Of a stretch of 49,169 bases of DNA, positions 1 through 9,829 are shown piece after piece (positions within the stretch are counted from its first letter, which is position 1; every line of letters starts with the position of its first letter). Origin of the DNA: Bryobacterales bacterium (GTDB taxonomy: Bacteria; Acidobacteriota; Terriglobia; Bryobacterales; UBA6623); the NCBI GenBank assembly GCA_022826925.1, contig JAJDTX010000020.1, positions 1 through 49,169 of the forward strand, in the 5' to 3' direction. Under the pieces are notes generated by a model that searched no databases, was not told the origin of the DNA, and was given only the letters and a program-made list of their open reading frames with translations. Position numbers and translations under genes: made by a program.

Positions 1-96
1 ACCGGCAGTTCCGACCCCACGCCCCTGCAGAAGGCTCTGCAGCGCTTCGATCGCGAGATCGACCGCCTCTGGGAGGGCCAGCCGATCGCCGCGTGA
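1..96 (+). CDS. C-terminal fragment of an unidentified protein
   Basis: The first 31 codons of the window are open in frame 1 and end at a TGA at 94-96. They encode a short helical, charged tail (QKALQRFDREIDRLWEGQ). The rest of the gene lies outside the window, so no function can be given. It reads towards the convergent tricorn-like gene, with 39 bases between their stop codons and no clear terminator in that gap. Confidence 0.45.
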   Translation, partial: TGSSDPTPLQKALQRFDREIDRLWEGQPIAA

Positions 97-135
97 ACTT
101 GACTCATCCGTAAACGCTACGCTTAGACAAGGAAT

Positions 136-3100
136 CTAGGGGACCCTCACGGGATCTTCCGGTCGCCGAGGCAGTGGCCGCGGCTCCTCGCGAATCTTTC
201 GCTGCACCTCTTCGATGCCCCGTTCCAACTGCTGGTCTCGGCCCGCGATGACGGCCTCGGGATCGTTGGCCACGACGATGTCGGGATCGACGCCGTGTCC
301 CTCGATGATCCAAGAGCCGTCCACCGCATTGGTCGCGAACTCCGGCACGCGCACGTCCCCGCCGTCCATCAAGGGGCCGTGCGAGGTAATGCCGATCACT
401 CCGCCCCAAGATCGCTTGCCGATCAGCGGACCGAGGCCCGCCTGCTTGAACCGCGCCGCGAAAATGTCGCCATCCGAGGCGGAATTCTCGCTCACCAGGC
501 AAACCAGGTGCCCGAGAAACACCTCGCCCGGATACGTGCGGAAATCATCGATCGTGCGCGAGAAGCGCGTGCCGAGCAGTTCGCGGCGGAGCCGCTCGAT
601 CAACATCTGCGATACGTTTCCGCCCCCGTTGCCGCGCACGTCCACGATCAAGCCCTCCTTGCGGAGCTGCGGATAGTACCACTTGATGAACTCGCTGATG
701 CCGCGCGAGCTCATGTCAGGCACGTGCAGGTAGCCCACCTTGCCGTCGGTGGCATCCGAGACTGCCTCGCGGTTGGCCTCCACCCAGCCCAAGTAGCGCA
801 GGTTGGACTCGTCCGTGATGGGACGGTACGACACTTTGCGCGCGCCGTCGGAGTCGGGCGTGTCGCTCAGCGTCAGCTCCACCGGCCTTGACGCCTTGTG
901 GCGGAGCAGGCGGTACGGGTTCGTGCCGGCCCGCAGCTCGTCGCCATCAATGGCGAGCACGTAATCCCCGACCTCCGCATCCACGCCGATCTCGGTCAGA
1001 GGAGCGCGGTACTCGTCTTCCTCGTTTTGACCGCCCAAGATGCGGGAGATCCGGTAGCGGCCGCTGCCCGGGTCCAGTTCGAACTCCGCCCCTGGCAACG
1101 CGACCCTCGGGCGGTCGGGAGTCTCGTAGTCTCCGCCGGAGATGTAGGCATGCCCGACATTCAGTTCGGCGATCATCTCGCCGATCACGTAGTTGAGGTC
1201 CGAGCGGTGCTTGACATGCGCCAGCCACGGCCGATACCGCTCGCGCAGGGCCGGCCAATCGTAGCCGTGCATGTTCTCGACGTAGAAGAAGTCTCGATAC
1301 CTCCGCCAGACCTCGTTGAAGATGGTCGTCCACTCCTCGCTCGGCACCAAGTCGAGTTCCATCCCGCGAGTGGAGATGGTCTTGGCATCCTTGGCGTCGG
1401 GCTTGGCCTCCACCAGCCTGAAGCCCGCCCCCTTGCGGACCAACAGCTTCTTGCCGTCAGCCGAGAGCGCGAAGCCGCCAGCCTCGGTGACTGTCTTGAA
1501 CTCGCGCTTCTCGAGGTCGAAGATCTTGACCTTCGCCTCAACGCCCGAACTCCGCCCGTAGTAGAACGGCCCGTCCTGCAGCACGAGCAAGGACCCTTCA
1601 ACAGCCGCCAGGGCGCGATAGTTGTCCGCGGGCAGCGGCAGGCGGGCGACACGGTCGCCGAGTCCGTCGAAATCAATCTGGAGGGGCCCTTCTTCTTCCG
1701 GCTCGTCTCCGTCTTCGGCGGCGGATTCCGTCTCGCCGCTCTCGCCTGACTCGTCGCCGTCATCGTCGGCTTCTTCCTCGTCGAGTTCGGCCTCGTCGCT
1801 CTGCGGCGGGAACGGATGCGCAACATCCTTGCGCAATGCGAGGGCGAAGATTCCGGTCTGGCGGTTCGTCGCGAAGTTCCACTCCGTGGTCGAGATCAGC
1901 GGCGAGAACTCGCGGTCGCTGAGAAAGTACAGGAAATCTCCCTTCTTCCCCCAGACAGGGAGGAATTCCTCGAACATCGCACCTCCAACTTGGTGCAGCT
2001 TGTCGGCGGCGGCATCCCAAATGAAGATCGAGTTGACACGGGAAGCCACGCTGACAGTGAACGCCAGGTAGCCCCCGCGCGGCGACCACTCGTAATCGGT
2101 GATCCTACCCCGCGGCTCGTCCGCGATTTCCTTGGCCTGCCTCGTCGCCACGTCGAGCACGTACACCTTGCCCAGCTGGTCGGAGAACACGATCTGCTTG
2201 GAGTCCGGAGACCACACCAATCGGTACAGCCGACCGCTTGTCCTCTCCGTCAGCTGCTCCGAGCTGCCGCCCATGTGGTCGATGACATGGACCTGCTGTT
2301 CACCTGACATGTCCGACACGAACGCGATTCGCTTGCCGTCCGGCGACCAGCTCGGCGAGCGATCATGCGCGGCGGACGACTTGGTGAGGTTCCGGGTCGG
2401 GCCCTTTTCGGCCGGAACCGTGAAGATGTCGCCGCGCGCGCTGAAGACGGCGCGCTTGCCTTTCGGGCTCAGCGAATAGTCCTCGATGTTGCCGGCCGCC
2501 GAGACGCGTCTCGGCCGCCTCGCGACGCCGTCGCTGGGAACGCTGATCGAGATCGCACGGGACTTGCCGGCCTTGGTGTCGCAGACGCGCAGTTCCCCGT
2601 TGAGCTCGTAGACAATGCGTCCGCGCGAGTCGCTAGATGGCCAGCGCACGTCCCAGACCTTTTCGCGAGTGAGCTGCCGCGTCTGCTTGGTCTTGGTGGA
2701 ATAGCGGTACAGATTGAGCGTGCCATCGCTGTCGGAGGCGAAGTACACGTCACCGCCGATCCACATCGGGTCGCGCTCGCTGCGGACATGGTCGGTGATC
2801 TGCTCGGCGGTGCCGCTGTCCAAGTCGAAGATGTACAGGTCTTGGGCCCAGCCGCCCTGGTAGCGCTTCCAAGCGCGGAAATCCCGGAATAGCGGAGCAT
2901 ACGCCACGCGCTTGCCGTCCGAGGAAATGTCCCCCGCGCCGGATACCGGCATCGCCAGAGCCGACGGCAGCCCGCCCTCCAGCGGCACTGTGTAAAGGCG
3001 GCCGTCCTTGGCTCCCCAATAGTCGCGAGTTGAACGGAACAGCACGGCCGCTCCGTCGGGGGTCCAGCCGTACACATGGTGGTCGTAGCCCCAGCGCGGC

Positions 3101-3423
3101 GCCAGCGGGCCGCGAGCGGGGTAGTAGGTCAGCTGTCGCGGTTCGCCGCCGTCAGCCGGAACCACGTAGACCTGCTCGTCGCCGTCGTACTGCCCCGTGA
3201 AGGCGATCCACCTGCCGTCGGGCGAGAACTTGGGAAACAGCTCAAGGCCCGGATGGGCAGTCAGCCGGACTGCCCGGCCGCCTTGGCTCGACGCGGTCCA
3301 GAGGTCGCCGGCGTACACGAACGCAACGCGATCGCCGTGGATGTCGGGATATCGAAGGAGCTTGGTCTGGGCCGACAGGCCTACTGCCAGCAGCGCCGCA
3401 AGCGGGAGTATTCGCAGGGTCAT
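136..3423 (-). CDS. Tricorn-like S41 family serine protease, exported
   Basis: A 1095-residue protein that starts with a Sec signal peptide (about residues 1-19, ending GLSAQ), so it probably acts in the periplasm. Residues about 20-500 carry TolB/WD40-like propeller repeats (FSPDGRWIAF, WSPDGKRIAF, WSPDSKQIVF). A very acidic linker follows at about 540-580. A PDZ region lies near 800-880 and an S41 protease core near 880-1060. The family cuts peptides using a Ser-His-Ser-Glu tetrad. I see the nucleophile context SENSASDGD near 979, a histidine in VGHAYISGGD near 758 and a glutamate in WIIEGHGVDPD near 1040. The residue before the histidine is Gly, where archaeal tricorn has Ser. Start: ATG with a TAAAAT box ending 8 bases upstream and no Shine-Dalgarno. 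Length fits bacterial tricorn homologues. Confidence 0.9.
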   Translation of the reverse strand: MTLRILPLAALLAVGLSAQTKLLRYPDIHGDRVAFVYAGDLWTASSQGGRAVRLTAHPGLELFPKFSPDGRWIAFTGQYDGDEQVYVVPADGGEPRQLTYYPARGPLAPRWGYDHHVYGWTPDGAAVLFRSTRDYWGAKDGRLYTVPLEGGLPSALAMPVSGAGDISSDGKRVAYAPLFRDFRAWKRYQGGWAQDLYIFDLDSGTAEQITDHVRSERDPMWIGGDVYFASDSDGTLNLYRYSTKTKQTRQLTREKVWDVRWPSSDSRGRIVYELNGELRVCDTKAGKSRAISISVPSDGVARRPRRVSAAGNIEDYSLSPKGKRAVFSARGDIFTVPAEKGPTRNLTKSSAAHDRSPSWSPDGKRIAFVSDMSGEQQVHVIDHMGGSSEQLTERTSGRLYRLVWSPDSKQIVFSDQLGKVYVLDVATRQAKEIADEPRGRITDYEWSPRGGYLAFTVSVASRVNSIFIWDAAADKLHQVGGAMFEEFLPVWGKKGDFLYFLSDREFSPLISTTEWNFATNRQTGIFALALRKDVAHPFPPQSDEAELDEEEADDDGDESGESGETESAAEDGDEPEEEGPLQIDFDGLGDRVARLPLPADNYRALAAVEGSLLVLQDGPFYYGRSSGVEAKVKIFDLEKREFKTVTEAGGFALSADGKKLLVRKGAGFRLVEAKPDAKDAKTISTRGMELDLVPSEEWTTIFNEVWRRYRDFFYVENMHGYDWPALRERYRPWLAHVKHRSDLNYVIGEMIAELNVGHAYISGGDYETPDRPRVALPGAEFELDPGSGRYRISRILGGQNEEDEYRAPLTEIGVDAEVGDYVLAIDGDELRAGTNPYRLLRHKASRPVELTLSDTPDSDGARKVSYRPITDESNLRYLGWVEANREAVSDATDGKVGYLHVPDMSSRGISEFIKWYYPQLRKEGLIVDVRGNGGGNVSQMLIERLRRELLGTRFSRTIDDFRTYPGEVFLGHLVCLVSENSASDGDIFAARFKQAGLGPLIGKRSWGGVIGITSHGPLMDGGDVRVPEFATNAVDGSWIIEGHGVDPDIVVANDPEAVIAGRDQQLERGIEEVQRKIREEPRPLPRRPEDPVRVP

Positions 3424-3431
3424 GTAGGGGA

Positions 3432-3437
3432 ATTTTA
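3432..3437 (-). promoter_or_regulatory. -10 box TAAAAT directly upstream of tricorn-like gene
   Basis: Reading left, TAAAAT is followed by 8 bases and then the ATG at 3423. A start site 7-9 bases after a -10 box would place the 5' end at or next to the ATG, giving a leaderless mRNA. A possible -35 (TTGGAG, 3458-3463) is spaced 20 bases away, which is too far to be convincing. Confidence 0.45.
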
Positions 3438-3554
3438 CCAGCCGGCCTGCTGCGCTTCTCCAAGTACGGTGCGGGAGCCGTGGGATACACTAGCGAGTGC
3501 CCGCGACGGTGCCGTCGGCGCGGGCCGTGCCCGTCGGCGATCAAGGAGAATCGG

Positions 3555-4730
3555 GTGATCCAACGCACTGCTGCGATCTTGCTGCTTGTCACACTTCTTC
3601 TGGTGGGTTGCTCCGGGCCGCCGGCCTCAGGTCCGGCCGCAGGGGACCCGCCCGGCGCGACGGAGGCTCGCCATGTCAAGGTCTACTTCGAGCAGGGCAT
3701 GTTCGGCGGCTGGCCTGCCAACCACGGCATCTGGAGCTGGGGGGACGAGATCCTCGTCGGTTTCGGCAAGGGTTGGTACAAGGACCTCGGCGACAGCCAC
3801 CACATCGACCGCGAAATGCCCGAGATCCCCATGTTGGCGCGCAGCACTGACGGCGGCCAGACCTGGACAGTCGAAGATCCGGGCGCCGAAGGCTATCTGT
3901 TGACCGAGGGCGGGTACCTGCACGGCGTGACGCGTCCGGGCGTCACCATCCCGGAACTCCGCGACAGCGCGGGGGGAATCGATTTCACGCACCCGGACTT
4001 CGCCCTTACGGTCCGCACCAACAGCATCCACGCCGGTGTCGGGCGCGTCTTTCACTCCTACGACCGCGGGCGCACTTGGGACGGGCCATTCCAGCTGCCG
4101 GCCTTCGACTCGCCCGGCATCGCGCCGCGCACCGACTATATCGTCGACAGCAAGGACCAATGCACCCTGTTCATCACCGCTGCCAAGTCCAACGGCAAGG
4201 AGGGGCGGCCGCTGTGCGTGCGCACCACGGACGGCGGCGCGACATGGAACCTGCTGGGCTGGATCGGACCCGAGCCGGAAGCGGGCTTCTCGATCATGCC
4301 AGCCTCGGTGCGGCTCTCCGATACCGAGATATTGGTCACGGTGCGCATGCGCGACGACACGAGACGGTGGATCGGCGCGTACCTTTCCGCCGATGACGGC
4401 GCAAACTGGGAATACCTCGGCGAAGCCGTCCCCGACACCGGGGTGGGCAATCCTCCCTCGATGATCCGATTGCAGGACGGCCGCATCTGCCTGGTCTACG
4501 GATACCGGGCAGAGCCGTACAGCATCCGGGCGCGACTCTCCGGCGACAACGGCAGGACTTGGAGCGGGGACATCGCGCTGCGCGAGGACGGCGCCAGCCG
4601 CGACATCGGGTACGTGCGGTCGATCGAGCGGCCCGATGGCAAGGTCGTCTCGGTGTACTACTTCACCGATGAAGCGAGCGGGCCGGAACGCTACATCGGC
4701 GCCACGATCTGGAGTCCGCCAGCCCCCTGA
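3555..4730 (+). CDS. BNR/Asp-box sialidase-like lipoprotein
   Basis: A 391-residue exported protein. The start is the GTG at 3555, preceded by AAGGAG at 3544-3549. From there a lipoprotein signal is seen, with lipobox LVGC and lipidated Cys19. A longer in-frame ATG at 3480 would put charged residues before the signal. Asp-box motifs (S/T-x-D-x-G-x-x-W) recur: STDGGQTW, SYDRGRTW, TTDGGATW, SADDGANW, SGDNGRTW. They indicate a six-bladed sialidase/neuraminidase-type propeller. Family members hydrolyse terminal sialic acids or related sugars, or only bind glycans; the substrate cannot be read from the sequence. It converges with metH, 28 bases between stops. A TACACT box at 3486-3491 could be its -10. 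Confidence 0.8.
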   Translation: MIQRTAAILLLVTLLLVGCSGPPASGPAAGDPPGATEARHVKVYFEQGMFGGWPANHGIWSWGDEILVGFGKGWYKDLGDSHHIDREMPEIPMLARSTDGGQTWTVEDPGAEGYLLTEGGYLHGVTRPGVTIPELRDSAGGIDFTHPDFALTVRTNSIHAGVGRVFHSYDRGRTWDGPFQLPAFDSPGIAPRTDYIVDSKDQCTLFITAAKSNGKEGRPLCVRTTDGGATWNLLGWIGPEPEAGFSIMPASVRLSDTEILVTVRMRDDTRRWIGAYLSADDGANWEYLGEAVPDTGVGNPPSMIRLQDGRICLVYGYRAEPYSIRARLSGDNGRTWSGDIALREDGASRDIGYVRSIERPDGKVVSVYYFTDEASGPERYIGATIWSPPAP

Positions 4731-4758
4731 TTCTTGCGGACAGGGTCGCTAGCCGAGC

Positions 4759-7700
4759 CTAGGACTTCACATCGAAGTAGATGCAATCGGGGTGCTGGAA
4801 GACCACGGCGCTGACGCTGGCCTCGGGATCCATCATGTCGCCATCGGTCAATGTCACGCCGATCTCGGACGGATCGAGCAGCTTGAACAGCCCGCGCTGG
4901 TCTTCTAGGTTCGGACAGGCCGGATAGCCGAAGCTGTAGCGCCGGCCGCGATACTTCGAGCGAAACCGATCCTCCATGGTCATGTCTGCCGGATCGGCGA
5001 AGCCCCAATCCTCGCGGATGCGGCGATGGACCCATTCCGCACAGGCCTCGGCCGTTTCGATGGCCAAGGCTTGGATCGCGTGCGATCGGAAGTACTCCCC
5101 GCGGTCGCGGTAGATTTCGGATCGGTCACGGATGCCCTCTCCTGCCGTCACGCAAAACAGGGCCACCGAATCCCGGTAGCCATTGGGGCGGGCGATAAAG
5201 TCCGCCAGGCTCAGACCGTCGGCGCGACGCTGTCGCGGGAACGAGAATTCGTGCAGCAGCACATCGCTGCCAGGTTCGAACAGCCGGATCGAGTTTCCGT
5301 GGGATTGCGCGTCCAAGAAACGCCAGATGGCCCGTGCCCTCATGTAGCGCTCGGCTTCGGCCTTGGTATCCTCCACGGCCGCGTGCAGCGCTAGCGCCTT
5401 CTCGTCGCGGTCGGCCAGCGCCCGCTTGAAGTTGCCCTTGAACCCAAGGTGCCGCGAATAGAGCATGGCGGGATTGACGTACTGCCACAGCTCGCGCAGG
5501 TGGGGAATGTCTTCGCACATGCGCGCGCCGTAGGGACATTTCAGGGGCGGCACGTCCGCCCGCACCCGCGAGCTGCGCGCGGCCCTCGCGGAGGCGGCCT
5601 CTCGCTGGTCGCGGAGGGCATCGTCCCGGATCGGAGCGTGCTCGGCCTCGAGGTCGGCTCTTGCCGCGGGGTCCAGCGCCCGGTCGAGCAGGGCCAGGCC
5701 GCTCATGGCGTCCTTGGCATAGCACGTCAGGTCGCCGTAGGAAGGGGCGATCCGCTTGCGCGTGAAGTTCGCGCTCAGGGCGGCACCGCCCACCAACAGC
5801 GGAACGCGCACGCCGGCCGAGCGCAGGTCTTGGGCCGTGACTACCATCTGCTGGGCGCTCTTGACCAACAGGCCGGACAGGCCGATGGCATCGGGTTGGT
5901 GTTCCCGGAACGCATTGATCAGCTCTTCCGGAGGCACCTTGATGCCTAGGTTCAGCACGGTGTAGCCGTTGTTGGAGAGGATGATGTCGACCAGATTCTT
6001 GCCGATGTCGTGGACATCGCCCTTGACCGTGGCCAGGACGATCTTGCCCTTGTTGGCATCGGCGGTCTTCTCCATGTGCGGCTCAAGGTGGTCCACCGCC
6101 GCCTTCATCGCTTCCGCGGACTGCAGGACTTCGGCCACGATCAGCTCGTTGTTGTTGAATAGCCGCCCCACCCGCTTCATGCCTTCCATCAGCGGTCCGT
6201 TGACGATTTCGAGGGGCGCCACGTTCTCGGCGAGCTTTTGGTCGAGGTCGGCGAACAGCCCTTCCTTGGTACCGTCGACGACGTATCTCGCCAGGCGTTC
6301 GTCCAGCGGCAGGTCCTGCACTTTCGGCCCGCGATCCTGGACGGCCCCGCGGAAGTGCTCCGTGACCTTCGCGATGTGGAGCTGGTTCAGGGCCTCCCTT
6401 TGCTCCGGGGTCTGAAGCCGGTGGTCCTGGGGTGCGTCGATGCCATCGCACGGCAGGTTTTGCAACAGCCCATCGACCAGCCGCAGCTCTTCCGGGGTGA
6501 TCGAGGCAAAGCGGCGCAGCTTCTCCGTGTTCACGATCGCTAGGTCGAGCCCGGCCTTCGTGGCATGGTGCAAGAACACGGCGTTAACGACTTCGCGGGC
6601 CGCTGGAGGCAGGCCGAAGCTGACATTGCTCACCCCGAGCAGCGTCTTCACGCGGGGCAGCCGGGACTTGATCAGCCGCAGAGACTCGATGGTCTCCACG
6701 GCGCTGCCGATGTAGTTGGCATCGCCCGTGCCGCACGGGAACACCAGCGAATCGAATACCAGATCCTCTTCGGCAAGCTGCCATTTTCCGGTGAGCAAGC
6801 CGTGGGCCCGCTCGGCGATGGCCAGTTTGCGCTCTCGCGTGATCGCCTGGGCCTGCTCGGGATCCTCGTCGATCGTGCCCACGACCACGGCAGCGCCGTA
6901 GCGGCGGAGCAGGGGCACGACCTGGTCGAAGCGCTCCTCCCCGTTCTCGAAGTTGATCGAGTTCACGATAGCCTTGCCTTGGCAATACGTCAGGGCGCGC
7001 TCGACCGCGGCCGGATTGGTGCTGTCGATCATGATCGGAGCCTTGATCTTATTGATCAGCAGCCCGTAGAAGGAATCGATGTCCGCCAGCTCGTCGCGGT
7101 CTGGATTCTCGAGGTTGACATCAATGACCTGGGCACCGCCGCGCACTTGCGCGCGAGCGATCTCGGAGGCCTGTTCGAAGCGCTCTTCGGAAATCAGCCG
7201 CTTGAAGCGGCGCGATCCCACGATGTTGGTCCGCTCGCCCACCAGCAGGGGGCGGTTGTCCTCGCACGCTTCCACCACGTCGATGCCGGTAAACTTCGTG
7301 CCCCTAGCCGGCCTGTGGCGGCGCGGGGCATATCCGAGCGCCATCTGAGCAATCGAGCGGATATGCGCGGGAGTCGTGCCGCAGCAGCCGCCGACCATGT
7401 TCAGCCAGCCGTTCCGCGCGAAGCGCTCCAGCACCGAGGCCAGCGAATCGGGCGTCTCGCCGTACAAGCCGTCTTCGTCGGGCAGGCCTGCGTTGGGGTA
7501 GCACGACACGTGCGAAGTCACCGTCTCGTGGATCGTTCGGATATGGTCCGTCATGTATTCCGGACCCGTGGCGCAGTTGAGTCCGATGCCGAGCAGCTCC
7601 GCGTGCTCCAGCGACACCGCCAGGGCTTCGGCGCTCTGCCCGGCCAGCATCGACCCGGTGGGCTCGATGGTGCCCGAAACGATCACCGGGATTCGCAGGC

Positions 7701-8265
7701 CGTACTGGCGCAAAGCCTGTCCGATGCCGATAAGCGCGGCCTTGACGTTGCGGGTATCCTGGCAGGTCTCCAGGATGAGCAGGTCCGCATAGTCGGCCAG
7801 AGCGAGAGACTGGTCCCGGTAGGCAGACACGAGTTCGGCGAAGGTCACTCCGCCCGTGACCGTGATCGACTTGGTCGAGGGCCCCATGGCACCCGCGACG
7901 AAGCGCGGCTTGCCACTTGTGGAGAAAGCATCGGCCACTTCCCGAGCCAAGCGGCCGGCCTCTGCATTGATGCGAGCAACGTCGTCTTGGAGCCCGTACT
8001 CGGCAAGCACGATATCCAGCGCGCCGAACGTGTTGGTTTCGATGATGTCCGCGCCGGCCTCGCAATAGCCCGTGTGGATCTTCCGTACAACGTCCGGCCG
8101 GGTCAGCACGAGGTTCTCGTTGCAGCCCTCCAGGGCGGCGCCGCCAAAGTCCTCGGCAGTGAGCCTCGCTTCCTGGAGCCCAGTGCCCATCGCCCCGTCA
8201 AGCACGAGGATGCGCTCTGCCAGGCACTCGTTGAGCAGGCGTATGCGATCGAAGCGGGACTGCAT
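4759..8265 (-). CDS. metH: Cobalamin-dependent methionine synthase
   Basis: MetH transfers a methyl group from 5-methyltetrahydrofolate to homocysteine through cobalamin. This 1168-residue copy has all four modules in order: a homocysteine-binding barrel (LDGAMGTGLQ, with zinc ligands in GLNCATG and GGCCGTTP), a pterin-binding domain (LVGERTNIVGSRRFKRL), the B12 cap and B12-binding fold with GDVHDIGKN (cobalt-ligating His near 751), and the C-terminal AdoMet reactivation domain (RGRRYSFGYPACP). The start is the ATG at 8265 (MQSRFDRIRLL), which matches the usual N-terminus. The frame stays open 59 codons further upstream but that stretch is not conserved in character. It is divergent from the sulfatase at 8387, with 121 bases between them. 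I could not recognise a cobalamin or SAM/SAH riboswitch there. Confidence 0.97.
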   Translation of the reverse strand: MQSRFDRIRLLNECLAERILVLDGAMGTGLQEARLTAEDFGGAALEGCNENLVLTRPDVVRKIHTGYCEAGADIIETNTFGALDIVLAEYGLQDDVARINAEAGRLAREVADAFSTSGKPRFVAGAMGPSTKSITVTGGVTFAELVSAYRDQSLALADYADLLILETCQDTRNVKAALIGIGQALRQYGLRIPVIVSGTIEPTGSMLAGQSAEALAVSLEHAELLGIGLNCATGPEYMTDHIRTIHETVTSHVSCYPNAGLPDEDGLYGETPDSLASVLERFARNGWLNMVGGCCGTTPAHIRSIAQMALGYAPRRHRPARGTKFTGIDVVEACEDNRPLLVGERTNIVGSRRFKRLISEERFEQASEIARAQVRGGAQVIDVNLENPDRDELADIDSFYGLLINKIKAPIMIDSTNPAAVERALTYCQGKAIVNSINFENGEERFDQVVPLLRRYGAAVVVGTIDEDPEQAQAITRERKLAIAERAHGLLTGKWQLAEEDLVFDSLVFPCGTGDANYIGSAVETIESLRLIKSRLPRVKTLLGVSNVSFGLPPAAREVVNAVFLHHATKAGLDLAIVNTEKLRRFASITPEELRLVDGLLQNLPCDGIDAPQDHRLQTPEQREALNQLHIAKVTEHFRGAVQDRGPKVQDLPLDERLARYVVDGTKEGLFADLDQKLAENVAPLEIVNGPLMEGMKRVGRLFNNNELIVAEVLQSAEAMKAAVDHLEPHMEKTADANKGKIVLATVKGDVHDIGKNLVDIILSNNGYTVLNLGIKVPPEELINAFREHQPDAIGLSGLLVKSAQQMVVTAQDLRSAGVRVPLLVGGAALSANFTRKRIAPSYGDLTCYAKDAMSGLALLDRALDPAARADLEAEHAPIRDDALRDQREAASARAARSSRVRADVPPLKCPYGARMCEDIPHLRELWQYVNPAMLYSRHLGFKGNFKRALADRDEKALALHAAVEDTKAEAERYMRARAIWRFLDAQSHGNSIRLFEPGSDVLLHEFSFPRQRRADGLSLADFIARPNGYRDSVALFCVTAGEGIRDRSEIYRDRGEYFRSHAIQALAIETAEACAEWVHRRIREDWGFADPADMTMEDRFRSKYRGRRYSFGYPACPNLEDQRGLFKLLDPSEIGVTLTDGDMMDPEASVSAVVFQHPDCIYFDVKS

Positions 8266-8371
8266 TGCGCAGGTGCGGAAGCAACGGGCTGCTTCGCCCC
8301 AAGTTCCATTATGCGAGAGGTTCGGCGGGCCGGCTCCGGCGACGGCGGTAAGCAGGCGCTTCGCAATTTGG

Positions 8372-8377
8372 CATACT
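8372..8377 (+). promoter_or_regulatory. -10 box CATACT upstream of sulfatase
   Basis: CATACT lies 9 bases before the ATG at 8387 and no Shine-Dalgarno is present, so the transcript is probably leaderless or nearly so. A matching GCATACT occurs at 11987-11993 upstream of the glycosyltransferase gene. No good -35 was found. Confidence 0.4.
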
Positions 8378-8386
8378 GGCCCCGCT

Positions 8387-9829
8387 ATGAGCATTAGCCG
8401 CCGTAGATTCGCCCAATCCCTGCTGTTGTCCGCCGGATCCACCGCCTTTCACGCCGGCCGGGCCGCCGACGCTCCGACCAACGTGCTCTTTGTCACGGTG
8501 GACCAAATGCGCGGCGACTGCATGGGCACCGTGGGCCATCCGAACGTGCGGACCCCGAATCTCGACCGCATGGCGCGGGAGGGCATGCTGTTCCGCAACG
8601 GATTTGCCAGCGGGCCGGTGTGCGTTCCGACGCGGAAGTCTTGCTTTTCCGGCCAGGACCCCCACGAGCACGGCTCGCTGACGAATCGGGATGGCGACAA
8701 GTTGGCCTGGAAGGGGTCGATGCTCGAGCACTTCGCCCGGCGCGGCTACCAAACGGCCTGGGTGGGCAAGAACCACACGTTCACGGACGAAGCCCTCGCC
8801 GAACTCGACTACGCCGATATCCGCGACCGGGAGCCGTTCCGCGCCTACAACGGCTTCGTGCCGCCGCACTGGCACTCGGCCGTGTACTGGCCGGAGGAGG
8901 ACTGCTACCCGCACATCAACACCGAGTCGGCCATCAAGTTCTTGGGACAGGCAGGCAGCGATCCGTTCTTCCTACACGTGAGCTACTTCGATCCGCACCC
9001 GCCTTACATGGCTCCGGCGCGCTACGCCTCCAGATACGACTCCAGCGACATGGTCATGCCGGAACGTACCGACCCGGCGGCGCTGAGCGCCCGCCTCGGG
9101 CGCTACGCCCGGGCCATGGGGTTCGGCGAGCTGGATCGCGAGGACTTGGCCGAGACCATGCGCTACTACTACGCTCAGGTCGAGTGGGGCGTGGACCGTC
9201 CGCTCGGTCGGCTGCTCGGGGCGTTGGAGGCCAACGGGCTCGCCGAAAACACGATCGTCATTCTGACTGCCGACCACGGCGACTTCATGGGGGACTACGG
9301 AATGGTCCGCAAGGGCATGTTCCTGTACGACGCCCTGCTGCACGTGCCGCTGCTGTGGTGGGCGCCGGGCCGCATTCCGGCGGGGGCGCGGACGGACGCC
9401 CTGGCCCAGTCCGCCGACCTGTTCCCTACCCTGGCCGAGCTGACCGGCGGCGAGCGCCCCGAGGATGCCTCCGGCGAGTCTGTCGCGGAATCCGTGCTGG
9501 GGGCGGCACCGGGCCGCCCGGCACTGTTCACATCGGCTGCCTACGGGGATCTGGCCCCGGACGTGCTGCCGCCGAATCTCGCCCCGGACGACGAGGACGG
9601 GGTTCCGCGCCACACCCAAGTCCTGCGACCGACCATGGAGCCGAGCCATCGGACCAAGATGGTGCGAACACAGGAGTGGAAGTACATCCAGAACGAAACC
9701 GAACCGCCGGAGCTTTACCGGCTGGCCGATGCCCGCCCGCGCGAGCGAGCAAACCTAGCTGGCTCGAGCGAACACGCCGAGATCCGCAGAACGCTCGAGC
9801 AGCAGCTCAGCGCTTGGTGGCCCTGGTAG
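8387..9829 (+). CDS. Tat-exported sulfatase (S1 family)
   Basis: A 480-residue formylglycine-dependent arylsulfatase-type enzyme that hydrolyses a sulfate ester. It opens with a twin-arginine signal (SRRRFAQSLLLSAG), so it is probably exported folded. The maturation motif is CVPTR with Cys79 as the residue to be converted to formylglycine. The N-terminal metal motif is VDQMRGD, with Gln where many sulfatases have a second Asp; choline-sulfatase-like groups share this form. ADHGDFMGDYG supplies further metal and active-site ligands. Substrate unknown. The start at 8387 is chosen because the Tat signal begins there. No FGE or anSME maturation gene is in this window. The 3' end overlaps the convergent gene by 23 bases. 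Confidence 0.93.
   Translation: MSISRRRFAQSLLLSAGSTAFHAGRAADAPTNVLFVTVDQMRGDCMGTVGHPNVRTPNLDRMAREGMLFRNGFASGPVCVPTRKSCFSGQDPHEHGSLTNRDGDKLAWKGSMLEHFARRGYQTAWVGKNHTFTDEALAELDYADIRDREPFRAYNGFVPPHWHSAVYWPEEDCYPHINTESAIKFLGQAGSDPFFLHVSYFDPHPPYMAPARYASRYDSSDMVMPERTDPAALSARLGRYARAMGFGELDREDLAETMRYYYAQVEWGVDRPLGRLLGALEANGLAENTIVILTADHGDFMGDYGMVRKGMFLYDALLHVPLLWWAPGRIPAGARTDALAQSADLFPTLAELTGGERPEDASGESVAESVLGAAPGRPALFTSAAYGDLAPDVLPPNLAPDDEDGVPRHTQVLRPTMEPSHRTKMVRTQEWKYIQNETEPPELYRLADARPRERANLAGSSEHAEIRRTLEQQLSAWWPW

Noticed and set aside
5271..5286. A GGTTCGAA-like T-loop motif suggestive of a tRNA
   Set aside because: It lies inside metH and no acceptor or anticodon stem can be formed around it.
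8266..8386. Possible cobalamin or SAM/SAH riboswitch upstream of metH
   Set aside because: I looked for the conserved B12-box and SAM/SAH core motifs on the minus strand and found none. The 121-base gap is also short for a B12 riboswitch.
6565..8397. A 610-codon open frame on the plus strand opposite metH
   Set aside because: It is antisense to an intact, conserved metH. Long open antisense frames are expected in GC-rich codons, and the product has no recognisable domain.
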